Part shown: one piece after another, positions 46,424 to 54,903 of the stretch
Layout of the letters: each line of letters begins with the position of its first letter
Position numbering within the stretch: the stretch's first letter is position 1
Notes under the pieces: generated by a model
Told to the model about the DNA's origin: nothing
Seen by the model: only the letters and a program-made list of their open reading frames with translations
The model's database searches: none
Assembly (NCBI RefSeq): GCF_023272795.1
Contig: NZ_CP096829.1
Location: 3,534,001-3,598,000, forward strand
From: Flavobacterium humidisoli
Lineage (GTDB): Bacteria; Bacteroidota; Bacteroidia; Flavobacteriales; Flavobacteriaceae
Reading direction: 5' to 3'
DNA: 64,000 nt
Translations under genes and position numbers: made by a program

Positions 46424-46461
46424 AAACCCCTCAAGCAATTCAACTCTTGAGGGGTTTTTTT
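46424..46461. terminator. Terminator of the AKR gene, possibly bidirectional
   Basis: AAACCCCTCAAG pairs with CTTGAGGGGTTT around a ten-base loop. T follows on the plus strand; on the minus strand TTTGTTTTTTT follows, serving the DUF4142 gene. Confidence 0.85.
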
Positions 46462-46492
46462 AGCAAAGATTTGAGGTTCTTAGATACTTTAT

Positions 46493-46522
46493 ACTTAGAA
46501 TCTCAGAACCTTAGAATCTTAG
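46493..46522. repeat. Second copy of the 30-base TYAG-word repeat
   Basis: Matches 45323-45352 at 29 of 30 positions. It lies just downstream of the DUF4142 stop codon; GAGGTTCTTAGATAC upstream (about 46473) is a partial mirror image. Confidence 0.75.
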
Positions 46523-46535
46523 CGTCTTAATTCAT

Positions 46536-47123
46536 TTACTTTTTGTCTAGGTTTTGTTTCAGCATTTTAGCATGCTCTAAATGTGCTGTTAAACCTGCAA
46601 TATTGTTAGAAGCCCAAGTTCTTACTTCCTGATCGTTAGCATCTTTTGCTGCTTTGTCTAATTTTTTAATCGCTTTTTCGTGACCATCAATCATCATGTC
46701 TGCGAATTTTTTATCGAAATCAACACCAGTTTTTTCGTTTAGTTTATTGTATTCCTCTTGACCTTCTTCAGTTAGAGAAGTTGGTAAAGTAAAGTTTTTC
46801 GCTTTTGCTAAAGCACTAACTTCAGAAGCCGATTTAGTGTGCTCATCAACAAGCATTTTACCAAATTTTTTCACTTCAGGATTTGTACTTTTTGTTTGTG
46901 CCAGTTTACCAATTTCGATTTCAGCTAAATTAATTTCAGCTTGATCTACTAAAAATTCAGAATCGTCTTCTTTGCTGTCAATAGAATCAAATTTAGCTTC
47001 ATTTGCATCTTCTGCAACTTCTTTTGGATCTTCTTGTTTGGTTTCGTTTTTACAAGATTGAAGGAATAATATAATAAGTCCTGCTCCTAAAATGGCTTTT
47101 CCGGCTAATAATAACTTTTTCAT
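46536..47123 (-). CDS. DUF4142 lipoprotein
   Basis: 195 residues with a lipoprotein signal (LQSC, Cys24) and an acidic linker. The DUF4142 domain (about 55-190) is a ferritin-like helical bundle without an obvious metal site: EFLVDQAEINLAEIEIGKLA, VKKFGKMLVDEHTKSASEV, DKKFADMMIDGHEKAIKKLDKA and VRTWASNNIAGLTAHLEHAKML. The family is common in stress-response and desiccation clusters, and its function is not established. It stands at the left edge of the stress-gene region. Confidence 0.9.
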   Translation of the reverse strand: MKKLLLAGKAILGAGLIILFLQSCKNETKQEDPKEVAEDANEAKFDSIDSKEDDSEFLVDQAEINLAEIEIGKLAQTKSTNPEVKKFGKMLVDEHTKSASEVSALAKAKNFTLPTSLTEEGQEEYNKLNEKTGVDFDKKFADMMIDGHEKAIKKLDKAAKDANDQEVRTWASNNIAGLTAHLEHAKMLKQNLDKK

Positions 47124-47257
47124 GATTTTAATAGTTTAAATGTTATGATGTAAAATTATTAAGAAGCTGTAAGAAAATTTTACAGGATTTTTAGGGATTG
47201 TTATAGGATTTGGATGTAAAAAAAAATCTAAAACTTTTATACCATTTTTGAATATTA

Positions 47258-47265
47258 TATATTTG
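47258..47265 (+). promoter_or_regulatory. -7 box upstream of 47298
   Basis: TATATTTG, 32 bases before the start codon; -33 not clear. Confidence 0.45.
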
Positions 47266-47297
47266 TTTTAAGAAAAGTATTATAAAATTAAGTATTA

Positions 47298-47738
47298 ATG
47301 AACATTCAATCAAAGTTTAGAAAAGCATTGCCGATAAGAATATTAATAGGTTTTTTATTTTTTTTAATAGCCTTATTTTATGTTTTGTATATTTTTTTTA
47401 TGGGCTTAGATCTTAATCCTTTGTTTGTAATGGCCTGTATGCTTCTTTTGTTTTTAATTTATTGTTCTCTGGATTTGGTTGAAATTTTTAAACTTACAAT
47501 TACAGAAGTAGGAATTGAAAAAATCACTATAATTACTGGTAGAAAAGAGTTTATTCCTTTTGAGGATATTGTTACGATTAAAAGAGGAAAAATTAAAATC
47601 CGAAATACAAGAGGAGATATATCTGATGGATTTCATTTTAGTACATTGGTCCTTAAAAATAACAAGAGTATAATAATTTCTCCAGATCATTTTAGTAATT
47701 ACAATATTCTGATGGGGAACATTCGTGAAAAATTTTAA
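47298..47738 (+). CDS. Small two-helix membrane protein of unknown function
   Basis: 146 residues. Two hydrophobic helices (about 15-35 and 40-60) are followed by a cytoplasmic beta-rich domain with GIEKITIITGRKEFIPFEDIVTIKRGKIKIRN, which resembles bacterial PH-like membrane proteins (two helices plus a PH barrel). No family name can be assigned with confidence. It is 18 bases upstream of the next gene and may be co-transcribed with it. Confidence 0.6.
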   Translation: MNIQSKFRKALPIRILIGFLFFLIALFYVLYIFFMGLDLNPLFVMACMLLLFLIYCSLDLVEIFKLTITEVGIEKITIITGRKEFIPFEDIVTIKRGKIKIRNTRGDISDGFHFSTLVLKNNKSIIISPDHFSNYNILMGNIREKF

Positions 47739-47756
47739 TAAAAAGTATTAGTTTCA

Positions 47757-48626
47757 ATGAAACAAAAAATTACAATTCTATTTCTTTTAGCGACAGCTTT
47801 TACATCAGCCCAAATCAATTATAAAGGTTTCATTGATAAATATCCAATTGAGTTTGTTACTGATATTTATTCTGATGGACAAGGAACAGCAATTTATGCT
47901 TATTCGAATTATGATACTCCGATTGTTGTAAATGCTAATCTTAATGGTAAAACTTTGGTATTCACAGAAAAAGATAAAAGCGGTAAAGAAACGGCAAAAT
48001 TGAGTTTCGAAAATTACAATGCAGAAAGCGATAAACTAAACGGAATTTGGAAAGATTTAAATTCAGGAAAAGAACTTACAATTAGTTTAACAAAAGAATT
48101 TGATCTTAATTCTGATACAGATGAAGAATGGATAGAAAGAGAAATTCTTCAGCCCGTTTCTTTAACGGGCAAGTATTTTAAATTGGTTATTTCAAAAGGG
48201 AAAGACAATTCTTTTGGAGTTTCGGCAGTAAAAATTATTGAAAAAAAGACTGATAAATTAATCCAGAAAGTTGATGTAGAGTCACCGCTTTGGGGATTGT
48301 TTAATATAAATGTCGGAGATTATAATTTTGATGGATTTGATGACTTTTCTGTTTTTGAAGCTAGTTATGCGGGACCTAACACTTCGAGAATATATTTTTT
48401 ATACAATCCGAAAACGGAAAAATATTTTGAGAGTAATTTTAGTGGAACTTCTTTAGAATTTGATAGTAAAACAAAAAGAATAGTTGAACATAACCAGTGT
48501 TGTGCAGGCAGAAGCATTGAAAGAACCGAATATAAAGTTGTAAATAATAAAATGATTCTAGTAAAAAAGAATTGCCTAGAATATGACGATAAAACACGAG
48601 ATTATAAGAGAATTAAATGTGATTAG
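47757..48626 (+). CDS. Secreted protein, XAC2610-like
   Basis: 289 residues with a signal peptide ending near TSAQ (residue 19). The C-terminal half contains VGDYNFDGFDDFSVFEASYAGPNTSRIYFLYNP, the calcium-loop strand pattern shared by XAC2610-like proteins, and paired cysteines (HNQCCAGR, KNCLEYD). The N-terminal half is a repeated beta sandwich-like segment. XAC2610-type proteins are periplasmic; one is known to inhibit bacterial lysozyme-like effectors, but I would not extend that function here. Likely in the periplasm or outer membrane. Confidence 0.6.
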   Translation: MKQKITILFLLATAFTSAQINYKGFIDKYPIEFVTDIYSDGQGTAIYAYSNYDTPIVVNANLNGKTLVFTEKDKSGKETAKLSFENYNAESDKLNGIWKDLNSGKELTISLTKEFDLNSDTDEEWIEREILQPVSLTGKYFKLVISKGKDNSFGVSAVKIIEKKTDKLIQKVDVESPLWGLFNINVGDYNFDGFDDFSVFEASYAGPNTSRIYFLYNPKTEKYFESNFSGTSLEFDSKTKRIVEHNQCCAGRSIERTEYKVVNNKMILVKKNCLEYDDKTRDYKRIKCD

Positions 48627-48650
48627 TTATTTAAAAACTTCTTTACTTAT

Positions 48651-48684
48651 AAAATCCCAACTTCAAAAGAGTTGGGATTTTTTT
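48651..48684 (+). terminator. Intrinsic terminator of the XAC2610-like gene
   Basis: AAAATCCCAACT pairs with AGTTGGGATTTT around a seven-base loop, T after. A CACATTTCACATTTCAC word repeat follows at about 48691. Confidence 0.86.
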
Positions 48685-48850
48685 GTATCTCACATTTCAC
48701 ATTTCACAAGAAAACATTTTACATTTCGACTTTCACAATTCCCATGCTACAAATATGAAATTTCCAGTAAAAATTCTATAACAGAATCACCTTACTTTTT
48801 CAAGAACTTTGACTTATCAGATTTTTAGAATAATATTAAAAATTAAAGTC

Positions 48851-49090
48851 ATGCCAAATCCAAGAATTAAGAATGAAGAGCAATATGAAGCATTGCTGAA
48901 AAAAGGATACAGCAAAGAAAAATCGGCTCGTATTGCCAATACTCCAGATGCAGGAAAGAAAGGTGGGAAAGCGAAGCCTTATGACGAATGGACAAAAGAA
49001 GATCTTCTAAAACAAGCTAGCAAAGTAGGCATAAAAGGAAGATCTTATATGAATAAAAAAGCCTTGATTGAGTCTTTGAGAAATAATTAA
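48851..49090 (+). CDS. DUF7218/KGG-like protein with Rho-N-type SAP helix
   Basis: 79 residues from ATG 48851 (MPNPRIKNEEQYEALLKKG). An earlier in-frame ATG at 48809 adds a nonfamily segment and is rejected. The middle has KSARIANTPDAGKKGGKAKPYDEWTK, and the end is a SAP/Rho-N-like helix pair (EDLLKQASKVGIKGRSYMNKKALIESLRNN). Proteins of this layout are small, basic, stress-associated and probably bind DNA or RNA. It directly precedes topoisomerase IB (41 bases). Confidence 0.85.
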   Translation: MPNPRIKNEEQYEALLKKGYSKEKSARIANTPDAGKKGGKAKPYDEWTKEDLLKQASKVGIKGRSYMNKKALIESLRNN

Positions 49091-49131
49091 AATTTAAAAC
49101 AAAATATTAATGCGATAAAAATATAAATATC

Positions 49132-50229
49132 ATGAATGCCACAGCCAAAAAAGAAATCTTAATGAATCAGCTGATAAAAGCACCACATTTAGTAATTGAA
49201 AAACTAGATTTGGAATACATTAATGATTATCAATTGACAATTGTGCGCTGTCGCGAAGGGGAAAATTTCGTTTATAAAAAGAACGGAAAGAATGTAAAAA
49301 GCAAACATGAAATTAAACGCATTAATAGTCTCGTACTTCCGCCAGCTTGGGAAAATGTTCGTATCACCGACATTACAAATGGACATTTACAAGCCGTAGG
49401 AACCGATCTTAAAAATAGGAAACAATACCGTTATCATCCAAAATGGAATTTGCTTCGAAATCAGACCAAGTTTTATAAAATTGCTGAATTTGGATCTAAA
49501 CTCCCAGCTATTAGAAAGCAAGTTGATCTTGATCTAGAGCAGAAAGAATGGTCTAAAGAAAAAGTAACTGCTTTGGTCATTCGATTAATGGAAGAAACGC
49601 ATATTCGAATTGGAAATGAGAAATATGCCAAAGACAACAAATCGTATGGACTTTCGACTCTTAGAAAACGTCATATTAATATCAATAAGAATTCGCTTCG
49701 ATTTGAATTTGTTGGCAAAAAAGGAAAACAGCATACCATTACGACCCGAAACAAACAATTGATAAAACTGGTAAGCCGTTGCGAAGAAATTCCAGGCTGG
49801 GAAGTTTTTAAATACTATGATAAAAATGGCGAGAAAAAAGTATTGGATAGCCATATGGTCAATGAATATCTGCACAACATATCGGGCGAATATTTCAGCG
49901 CGAAAGATTTCAGAACTTGGGCAGCCTCTATTATTTTCTTTGAAAGCTTGATGGAAATGGGAGTGACTTCAGATGAAAAAGAAATTAAACAAAATATCAT
50001 ATCTGCTTTTGATCTGACAGCTGAAGCGCTAGGTAACACCAGAAAAGTGTGCAAGGATTATTACGTTCATCCGCTTTTGATTTCGACTTATGAAGACGGT
50101 TCTATTCAGGAATATTTTGATAGGGTCAAAAAAAGCAGAAGCACGAAAAAATATTTTACAAAAACAGAAAGTGCATTTTCTGAATTGATTAAAAATTATG
50201 AAATCAATTTAGAAGCATCTTGTCAATAA
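49132..50229 (+). CDS. DNA topoisomerase IB
   Basis: Relaxes positive and negative supercoils by transient single-strand cleavage through a 3'-phosphotyrosine. 365 residues, close to bacterial/poxvirus-type enzymes. Catalytic residues: R159 (THIRIGNEKY), K197 or neighbour (VGKKGKQH), R261 (KDFRTWAAS), H-like position in the KDFRTW helix region, and the nucleophile Y311 in NTRKVCKDYYVHP. N-terminal DNA-clamp domain residues 1-130. Found in stress islands of several bacterial groups; here it is flanked by the KGG-like and DUF1328 genes. Confidence 0.93.
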   Translation: MNATAKKEILMNQLIKAPHLVIEKLDLEYINDYQLTIVRCREGENFVYKKNGKNVKSKHEIKRINSLVLPPAWENVRITDITNGHLQAVGTDLKNRKQYRYHPKWNLLRNQTKFYKIAEFGSKLPAIRKQVDLDLEQKEWSKEKVTALVIRLMEETHIRIGNEKYAKDNKSYGLSTLRKRHININKNSLRFEFVGKKGKQHTITTRNKQLIKLVSRCEEIPGWEVFKYYDKNGEKKVLDSHMVNEYLHNISGEYFSAKDFRTWAASIIFFESLMEMGVTSDEKEIKQNIISAFDLTAEALGNTRKVCKDYYVHPLLISTYEDGSIQEYFDRVKKSRSTKKYFTKTESAFSELIKNYEINLEASCQ

Positions 50230-50307
50230 AGGAGTTGGAGCATCTCTCTTAAAAGCTTGAAAGTTTGGAATACAAACAAAATCATTATTAACTAAAAAAC
50301 TATTATT

Positions 50308-50472
50308 ATGTTACGTTGGACAGTCACTTTTATTATTCTAGCCATAGTGGCGGGAATATTTGGTTTCGGTGGAATTGCCGCTGGAGCTGCTAGTATAGCA
50401 AAAATTTTATTCTTTATATTTTTAGTTCTTTTTGTTATTTCTTTAATAAGCGGAAGATCAACAAGAGTATAG
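50308..50472 (+). CDS. DUF1328 small membrane protein
   Basis: 54 residues, too short for many gene finders. It begins [22 protein letters not shown], then [22 protein letters not shown], ending SGRSTRV: the two-helix DUF1328 (YtjA/UPF0391) signature. The family is an inner-membrane protein of unknown function that is often stress-induced. It follows the topoisomerase gene by 78 bases. Confidence 0.9.
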   Translation: MLRWTVTFIILAIVAGIFGFGGIAAGAASIAKILFFIFLVLFVISLISGRSTRV

Positions 50473-50500
50473 AAGAAGTATCAGTAAATACAAACAAATC

Positions 50501-50536
50501 AAAAACGACACATTTCATTTAGTAAATGTGTCGTTT
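50501..50536 (+). terminator. Weak hairpin terminator after the DUF1328 gene
   Basis: AAACGACACATTT pairs perfectly with AAATGTGTCGTTT around an eight-base loop, but the trailing tract is GTTTGTGG rather than T. Confidence 0.55.
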
Positions 50537-50562
50537 GTGGTTTCATTAAAAAAAGCCAAGTC

Positions 50563-51210
50563 ATGGGAACAAAAAGCGGCGCTTATCAGGATGTTTATAT
50601 AAAAAGAGAAGATGAATTGGTAAGCCTAAAGAATGATGTGACAGATTTTTGTGAAAAGTATATAAAACCTGTTCATCCCAAAAATTGGGATTGGTCGGTA
50701 CGGGATTTTGAAAATCCTGAAAATGATCCGACAACTGCAGAAGCACGAGCTATTGCAAATATAGTTTTTAAGGATTTAAATGATAAAAAACACACCGATG
50801 TTGATCTTTCTACAATGAATAATGTTCATGCAATAAAAGCTTATCTGGATCCAAAAAGCAAGCATGAAGCTTTTAATATGGAAGAATTCGCTTTTGCATT
50901 AAAAGTAGAGTTGGAACACGGAAGGGTAAAAGACGTAAATGTGACCAATAACCATCCGTTTTTGACTGCTATGATTGCGCTTGCACACATGACCGAAAGT
51001 CTGACTTATTATAAAAGACTAAAAGTAATGGAAGCGGAGGGTGAGATTTATGAAATTATCAGGAAAATAGAGTCATCGCCAGTCGGTAAAGAAAAATGGT
51101 ATATAGAATTAGGGAAAGCTGAACAAGAGCTTAATGAAGCCAGAGCAGGATTAGCGAAGCGTTTAGCAAGAATGGACGATATTCCAGTATTGAAAATTAT
51201 TGGAGATTAA
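50563..51210 (+). CDS. DUF5661-family protein
   Basis: 215 residues, soluble, charged. The DUF5661 signature is in the second half: FALKVELEHGRVKDVNVTNNHPFLTAMIALAHMTESLTYYKRL, a helix-loop-helix also seen in large phage/plant-associated proteins. The first half has a mixed helical domain around DVYIKREDELVSL. Function unknown; the family turns up in stress- or environment-related clusters. Convergent with the acidic protein gene; they share a palindromic terminator. Confidence 0.7.
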   Translation: MGTKSGAYQDVYIKREDELVSLKNDVTDFCEKYIKPVHPKNWDWSVRDFENPENDPTTAEARAIANIVFKDLNDKKHTDVDLSTMNNVHAIKAYLDPKSKHEAFNMEEFAFALKVELEHGRVKDVNVTNNHPFLTAMIALAHMTESLTYYKRLKVMEAEGEIYEIIRKIESSPVGKEKWYIELGKAEQELNEARAGLAKRLARMDDIPVLKIIGD

Positions 51211-51230
51211 GTAGTTAAATTTTAGACTCA

Positions 51231-51265
51231 AAAAAAAACCGTCCCGATACATCGGGACGGTTTTT
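51231..51265. terminator. Bidirectional terminator with CCCGAT core
   Basis: AAAAACCGTCCCGAT pairs with ATCGGGACGGTTTTT around AC. The stem shares the GTCCCGAT...ATCGGGAC core with the repeats at 3485 and 43872. Confidence 0.88.
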
Positions 51266-51285
51266 CTTTTTCGTAAAATGAAATA

Positions 51286-51840
51286 TTACAATCTTCGTGG
51301 ATCATTTTCGGGATAACTTTCATCATCCTTATCTTCTTGAACATCATCTTCGATATAATCAGTATCATCGTCTTCATCAATATCCTCTTCGATGTACTCG
51401 TCTTCATCATCATCATCATCATCATCATCGTCATCGTCTTCATCATCAATGTCTTCCAAAACATCTTCGGTTTCGTTAAAGTCATATTCGTCTTCTTTCA
51501 AATCAGAAGGATTATCAAATTCGTCATTTTCTTCAGTATAATTATCATCTTCTAGCTCTACTTCATAAACATCGTCGTTGTTGTCTTCGAGATCTCTGTC
51601 AGTATGAAAATCATCGTTTAGATCGTCCAAATCATCATCACTTACAAAATCGTCTTGATCTGGGTTTGGCCTGTTTGGATTGTAGCCGTTTCTTACCGTA
51701 TAACCTCGCTCTGCAATTTCACGGTTATCATTGTCAGGTTTTTTAATGTCATCTTTAAGATCTTCTGCTAGGTTTCGATCATTTGAGAAATGATTTTTGA
51801 GATCCTTATTTGTGCTGTTGTTTTTATCTATAGTATTCAT
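51286..51840 (-). CDS. Asp/Glu-rich acidic disordered protein
   Basis: 184 residues, very acidic. Residues about 1-60 carry lysines, asparagines and RGYTVRNGYNPNRP; the remainder is a low-complexity acidic domain with a run of 11 aspartates coded by tandem GAT (GAC) triplets (about 51400-51430). No globular domain, signal peptide or membrane segment. Such proteins may act as chaperone-like or hydration-protection factors, but that is inference. Codon phasing confirms the minus-strand frame; the poly-Met frame on top of it is spurious. Position between stress genes supports a stress role. Confidence 0.75.
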   Translation of the reverse strand: MNTIDKNNSTNKDLKNHFSNDRNLAEDLKDDIKKPDNDNREIAERGYTVRNGYNPNRPNPDQDDFVSDDDLDDLNDDFHTDRDLEDNNDDVYEVELEDDNYTEENDEFDNPSDLKEDEYDFNETEDVLEDIDDEDDDDDDDDDDDEDEYIEEDIDEDDDTDYIEDDVQEDKDDESYPENDPRRL

Positions 51841-52027
51841 GATCGTTGTTTTTTAATGATTATATATACAAAGCTAGCATGAAGTTGACGGAATATATTA
51901 TAAAATTGTGAAGTGTAATTCTATAATTAACAGATGTTTAGAATGAAATTTTAATCTGTAATCATATAACCAGTCTGATACTGCAGGATGTAATTTTACC
52001 AACATATTAATCATAAAAACTATTACC

Positions 52028-52600
52028 ATGAAAACTACAGATAGTAAAAATGCAGCTGCTGCAAAAGAAACTACACCTAGAGGAGTAACGAAGCCGAAGT
52101 CTAACGCCGCTTCAGGATTAACAGAATTATTTGAAGACGGGTTAAAAGACATTTATTGGGCTGAAAAAGCACTCCTAAAAGCCTTGCCTGTAATGGTTAA
52201 AAACGCTTCTTCTGTTGAATTGAAAGATGCAATCGATAATCATTTAACCGAAACAGAAGAACAAATTGTCCGTTTGGAAGAGGTATTTAAAATTATTGGC
52301 AAAAAAGCAACGGCAAAAAAATGCGATGCGATGGAAGGCTTAATTGAAGAAGCCAAAGGAATGTTGGAAGAAACGGAGCTTGGTGTAGTGCGTGATGCAG
52401 GAATTATTGCGGCAAGTCAGAAAATTGAGCATTACGAAATTGCCACTTACGGTACTTTAAGACAGTTTGCAGAAACGCTTGGACTGCCAGAAGCAGCAAC
52501 TTTATTGGAACAAACACTCGATGAAGAAAAAGGAGCCGATAAAACCCTTACAGAAGTCGCTGTAAATGCAGTGAATCTTGAAGCTGCCGAAATTGAATAG
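52028..52600 (+). CDS. YciE/YciF-type ferritin-like protein (DUF892)
   Basis: 190 residues. A 30-residue alanine/lysine-rich N-terminal tail precedes the DUF892 four-helix bundle: LTELFEDGLKDIYWAEKALLKALP, DAIDNHLTETEEQIVRLEEVF, DAGIIAASQKIEHYEIATYGTL and LLEQTLDEEKGADKTLTEVA. The glutamate and histidine positions of a ferritin-like diiron site are present. The family is induced by osmotic and general stress. Monocistronic with its own terminator. Confidence 0.92.
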   Translation: MKTTDSKNAAAAKETTPRGVTKPKSNAASGLTELFEDGLKDIYWAEKALLKALPVMVKNASSVELKDAIDNHLTETEEQIVRLEEVFKIIGKKATAKKCDAMEGLIEEAKGMLEETELGVVRDAGIIAASQKIEHYEIATYGTLRQFAETLGLPEAATLLEQTLDEEKGADKTLTEVAVNAVNLEAAEIE

Positions 52601-52617
52601 AAGGTTTAGAAATGAAA

Positions 52618-52648
52618 TAAAAGTGCAGTTTTAAAACTGCACTTTTTT
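52618..52648 (+). terminator. Intrinsic terminator of the DUF892 gene
   Basis: AAAAGTGCAGTTTT and AAAACTGCACTTTT form a perfect stem, with T after. Confidence 0.87.
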
Positions 52649-52670
52649 AGTTGAATAAAAACTACAGTAT

Positions 52671-53402
52671 ATGCCCGAAGGTCCGTCTACATTAATCTTA
52701 AAAGAAGAAGTGCAGCAGTTTACTGGACAGAAAATAATTTCTGTATCTGGAAATACCCATATTGATATTTCTCGATTGAAGGATAAAACCATTATTGCCT
52801 TTAAAACCTGGGGAAAGCATTTTTTAATCTGTTTTGATTCTTTTACGGTAAAAATTCACATGCTAATGTTCGGAACCTATCGTATTAACGAGCGCAAAAT
52901 TTCAAAACCAAGACTGAGTTTAGGTTTTGAAAAGGGCGAAATTAATTTTTACACCTGCTCAGTTAAAATCTTAGAAGGCGATATCAATTCTCATTATGAT
53001 TGGAGCGTTGATGTAATGAATGAGAATTGGAATCCGAAGAAGGCAAAAACCAGCGTCGACAATATGGAAAGCAAAATGATCTGCGACGTACTATTAGATC
53101 AGGATGTTTTTTCAGGAGTGGGCAATATCATAAAAAATGAGGTTTTGTACCGCTGTTATGTTCATCCAGAGTCGATTGTAGAGAAGATTCCACCTCATGT
53201 TATAAGCCAACTCATTGCCGAATGTTCTATTTACAGTTTTGAATTTTTATACTGGAAAAAGAAATTTGAACTGAAACAACATTGGGAAGCTTATACCAAA
53301 AGTATTTGCTTGCGATGTAATCTGCCGTTTGAAAAAAAACAGACGGGAGAACGAAAACGCAGAAGCTTTTTCTGCACCAATTGTCAACAATTATACAAAT
53401 GA
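52671..53402 (+). CDS. Fpg/Nei-family DNA glycosylase
   Basis: 243 residues. It cuts oxidised bases from DNA and nicks the abasic site. MPEGPS: after Met removal Pro2 is the Schiff-base nucleophile and Glu3 the acid. The H2TH domain is in DQDVFSGVGNIIKNEVLYRCYVHPES. The C-terminal zinc finger is Cys4 (ICLRCNLPF...FFCTNCQQ). The endonuclease VIII-like branch is suggested by the GTYRINERK region. The stop codon overlaps the ATG of the next gene by ATGA, so the two are translationally coupled. Confidence 0.92.
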   Translation: MPEGPSTLILKEEVQQFTGQKIISVSGNTHIDISRLKDKTIIAFKTWGKHFLICFDSFTVKIHMLMFGTYRINERKISKPRLSLGFEKGEINFYTCSVKILEGDINSHYDWSVDVMNENWNPKKAKTSVDNMESKMICDVLLDQDVFSGVGNIIKNEVLYRCYVHPESIVEKIPPHVISQLIAECSIYSFEFLYWKKKFELKQHWEAYTKSICLRCNLPFEKKQTGERKRRSFFCTNCQQLYK

Positions 53403-54112
53403 AAAATCAAGTAATAATAGGATGTTCAAGTTTTTACAACAGTTTTTGGAAAAATATTTTTTATCCTCAAAATCTGCCGTCAAAGCAATGGTTTGAGTTT
53501 TATTGCCATCATTTTGATACGTATGAGTTTAATGGAAGCTTTTATAAATTTCCGACCGTTCGTGTTTTTCAAAATTGGTATAATAAAACGCCTGAATCGT
53601 TCAAGTTTTCGGTTAAAGTGCCGAAAGAAATTACCCATATTAAAAAATTGCAAGAATGTGAACGACTGCTCAATGACTTTTATGAAATCTGCAAAGTAGG
53701 TATGAAAGAAAAACTTGCAGCGGTTTTATTTCAATTTCCTCCGAGTTATGTTTTTAGCCAAAAAAAGTTAGAAACTATAATCAATAGTCTGGATTATAAT
53801 TTTAAAAATGTAGTCGAATTTCGTCACGAAAGCTGGTGGAATGATGAGGTTTGGACTGTTTTCAAAGAAAACGATATTACATTTTGCAGTGTAAGCCATC
53901 CTAATCTTCCTAAAACCATTTTTAAAGATTTTCCACTGCTTTATATGCGATTTCATGGAGTTCCGAAATTATTCTATTCCAGTTATTCTACAGAAGAATT
54001 AACTAGTATAAACCATGAAATTAATTCTAAAAAAGGATTTATCTACTTTAATAATACAGCAAGTGAAGCTGGTATTCTGAATGCTTTGGAATTAAAAAGA
54101 ATGAATGCCTAG
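53399..54112 (+). CDS. DUF72-family protein
   Basis: 237 residues from ATG 53399; a TTG at 53381 would sit inside the Nei coding frame and is rejected. The DUF72 TIM-barrel signature is visible: IIGCSSFYNSFWKNIFYP, FDTYEFNGSFYKFP, FKFSVKVPKEITH, AAVLFQFPPSY, VVEFRHESWWNDEVW and PLLYMRFHG. Function unknown; the family is often beside DNA repair and stress genes. ATGA overlap with the Nei gene. Confidence 0.92.
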   Translation: MKNQVIIGCSSFYNSFWKNIFYPQNLPSKQWFEFYCHHFDTYEFNGSFYKFPTVRVFQNWYNKTPESFKFSVKVPKEITHIKKLQECERLLNDFYEICKVGMKEKLAAVLFQFPPSYVFSQKKLETIINSLDYNFKNVVEFRHESWWNDEVWTVFKENDITFCSVSHPNLPKTIFKDFPLLYMRFHGVPKLFYSSYSTEELTSINHEINSKKGFIYFNNTASEAGILNALELKRMNA

Positions 54113-54133
54113 AATCTTTGTAACAAAAAAATA

Positions 54134-54173
54134 ACCGTAAAGAGAGCGAAGTATACTTTGCGATCTTTACGGT
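54134..54173 (-). terminator. Long-stem hairpin, terminator on the minus strand
   Basis: ACCGTAAAGAGAGCGAAGT and ACTTTGCGATCTTTACGGT form a near-perfect 40-base palindrome; downstream on the minus strand lies TTATTTTTTT, so it likely ends the 54203-54703 gene. Confidence 0.7.
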
Positions 54174-54202
54174 AAAAAAAACTTTGCGGCTAAATAAAAG
54201 AG

Positions 54203-54703
54203 TTACAGTTTCAAGCTTCCTTCAATTCCGTCATCCATCGTTTTCCCTGTTACAAAAGCCGCTGTCATTTTAGCAATGGCGACCATTTTTCCGTTTTTGT
54301 TATTCCAATAGTAACCATCTTCAGGAACTACTTTTATAACACTTAGATTCGGATCGTCTACACCGCCAGGCATCCAGATTTTTACTAAAGGATTCCATAA
54401 TTTTTCGATAGTTTCTCGATCGTATGAAATACTTGCGGTTCCGTGAAGCGTTAGAAATTTATCATGCGGTTCAGAAAAGAATATTTCAACCATCGGATTT
54501 AATGTAATTTCTGCATTCTGACTGCTGTTTCGGTCAGATAAAAACCAAAGCTGTCCTAAATCATCAATTTTCTGAACAGACATCGGTCGTGACTGTAATC
54601 TATATTCATTGTATGTACAAAACATACATGTTTTAATATGCTCAGCAAGATCTTTTATCTTATCTACTGCAAATTCATCTGTAAGGTCTTTATGATCGCC
54701 CAT
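54203..54703 (-). CDS. General-stress flavin-binding protein, PNP-oxidase-like
   Basis: 166 residues, split beta-barrel of the general stress protein 26 group (COG3871). Motifs: FCTYNEYRLQSRPMSVQKIDDLGQLWFLSDRNSS, then LTLHGTASISYDRE and WMPGGVDDPNLSVIKVVPEDGYYW. The family binds flavin and is induced by general stress; the substrate is unknown. Monocistronic, between the DUF72 and receiver genes. Confidence 0.88.
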   Translation of the reverse strand: MGDHKDLTDEFAVDKIKDLAEHIKTCMFCTYNEYRLQSRPMSVQKIDDLGQLWFLSDRNSSQNAEITLNPMVEIFFSEPHDKFLTLHGTASISYDRETIEKLWNPLVKIWMPGGVDDPNLSVIKVVPEDGYYWNNKNGKMVAIAKMTAAFVTGKTMDDGIEGSLKL

Positions 54704-54903
54704 AATATTATATTTTTAAGTTATATTTTATAGTTAATTGCTTGACAAATAATATTTTGTTTGCCATTGACAATATTTAAAAGTAAAGTTGGCTCTTTTT
54801 GCCCTTTTTTAGATTATATAATTAAACTTATAAATTATGAGATTTCAATTTGCTGTTTTTGTAAGAAATTAGTTCAAAATCTGTTTGTTACATAAAATTA
54901 CAT

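Noticed and set aside
51228..51485. Minus-strand frame giving a poly-Met protein
   Set aside because: Out-of-frame reading of GAT triplets of the acidic protein; the plus-strand poly-His and poly-Ile frames at the same site are likewise artefacts.
49132..53402. NHEJ-type repair operon around topoisomerase IB and the glycosylase
   Set aside because: No Ku or LigD gene is in the window.
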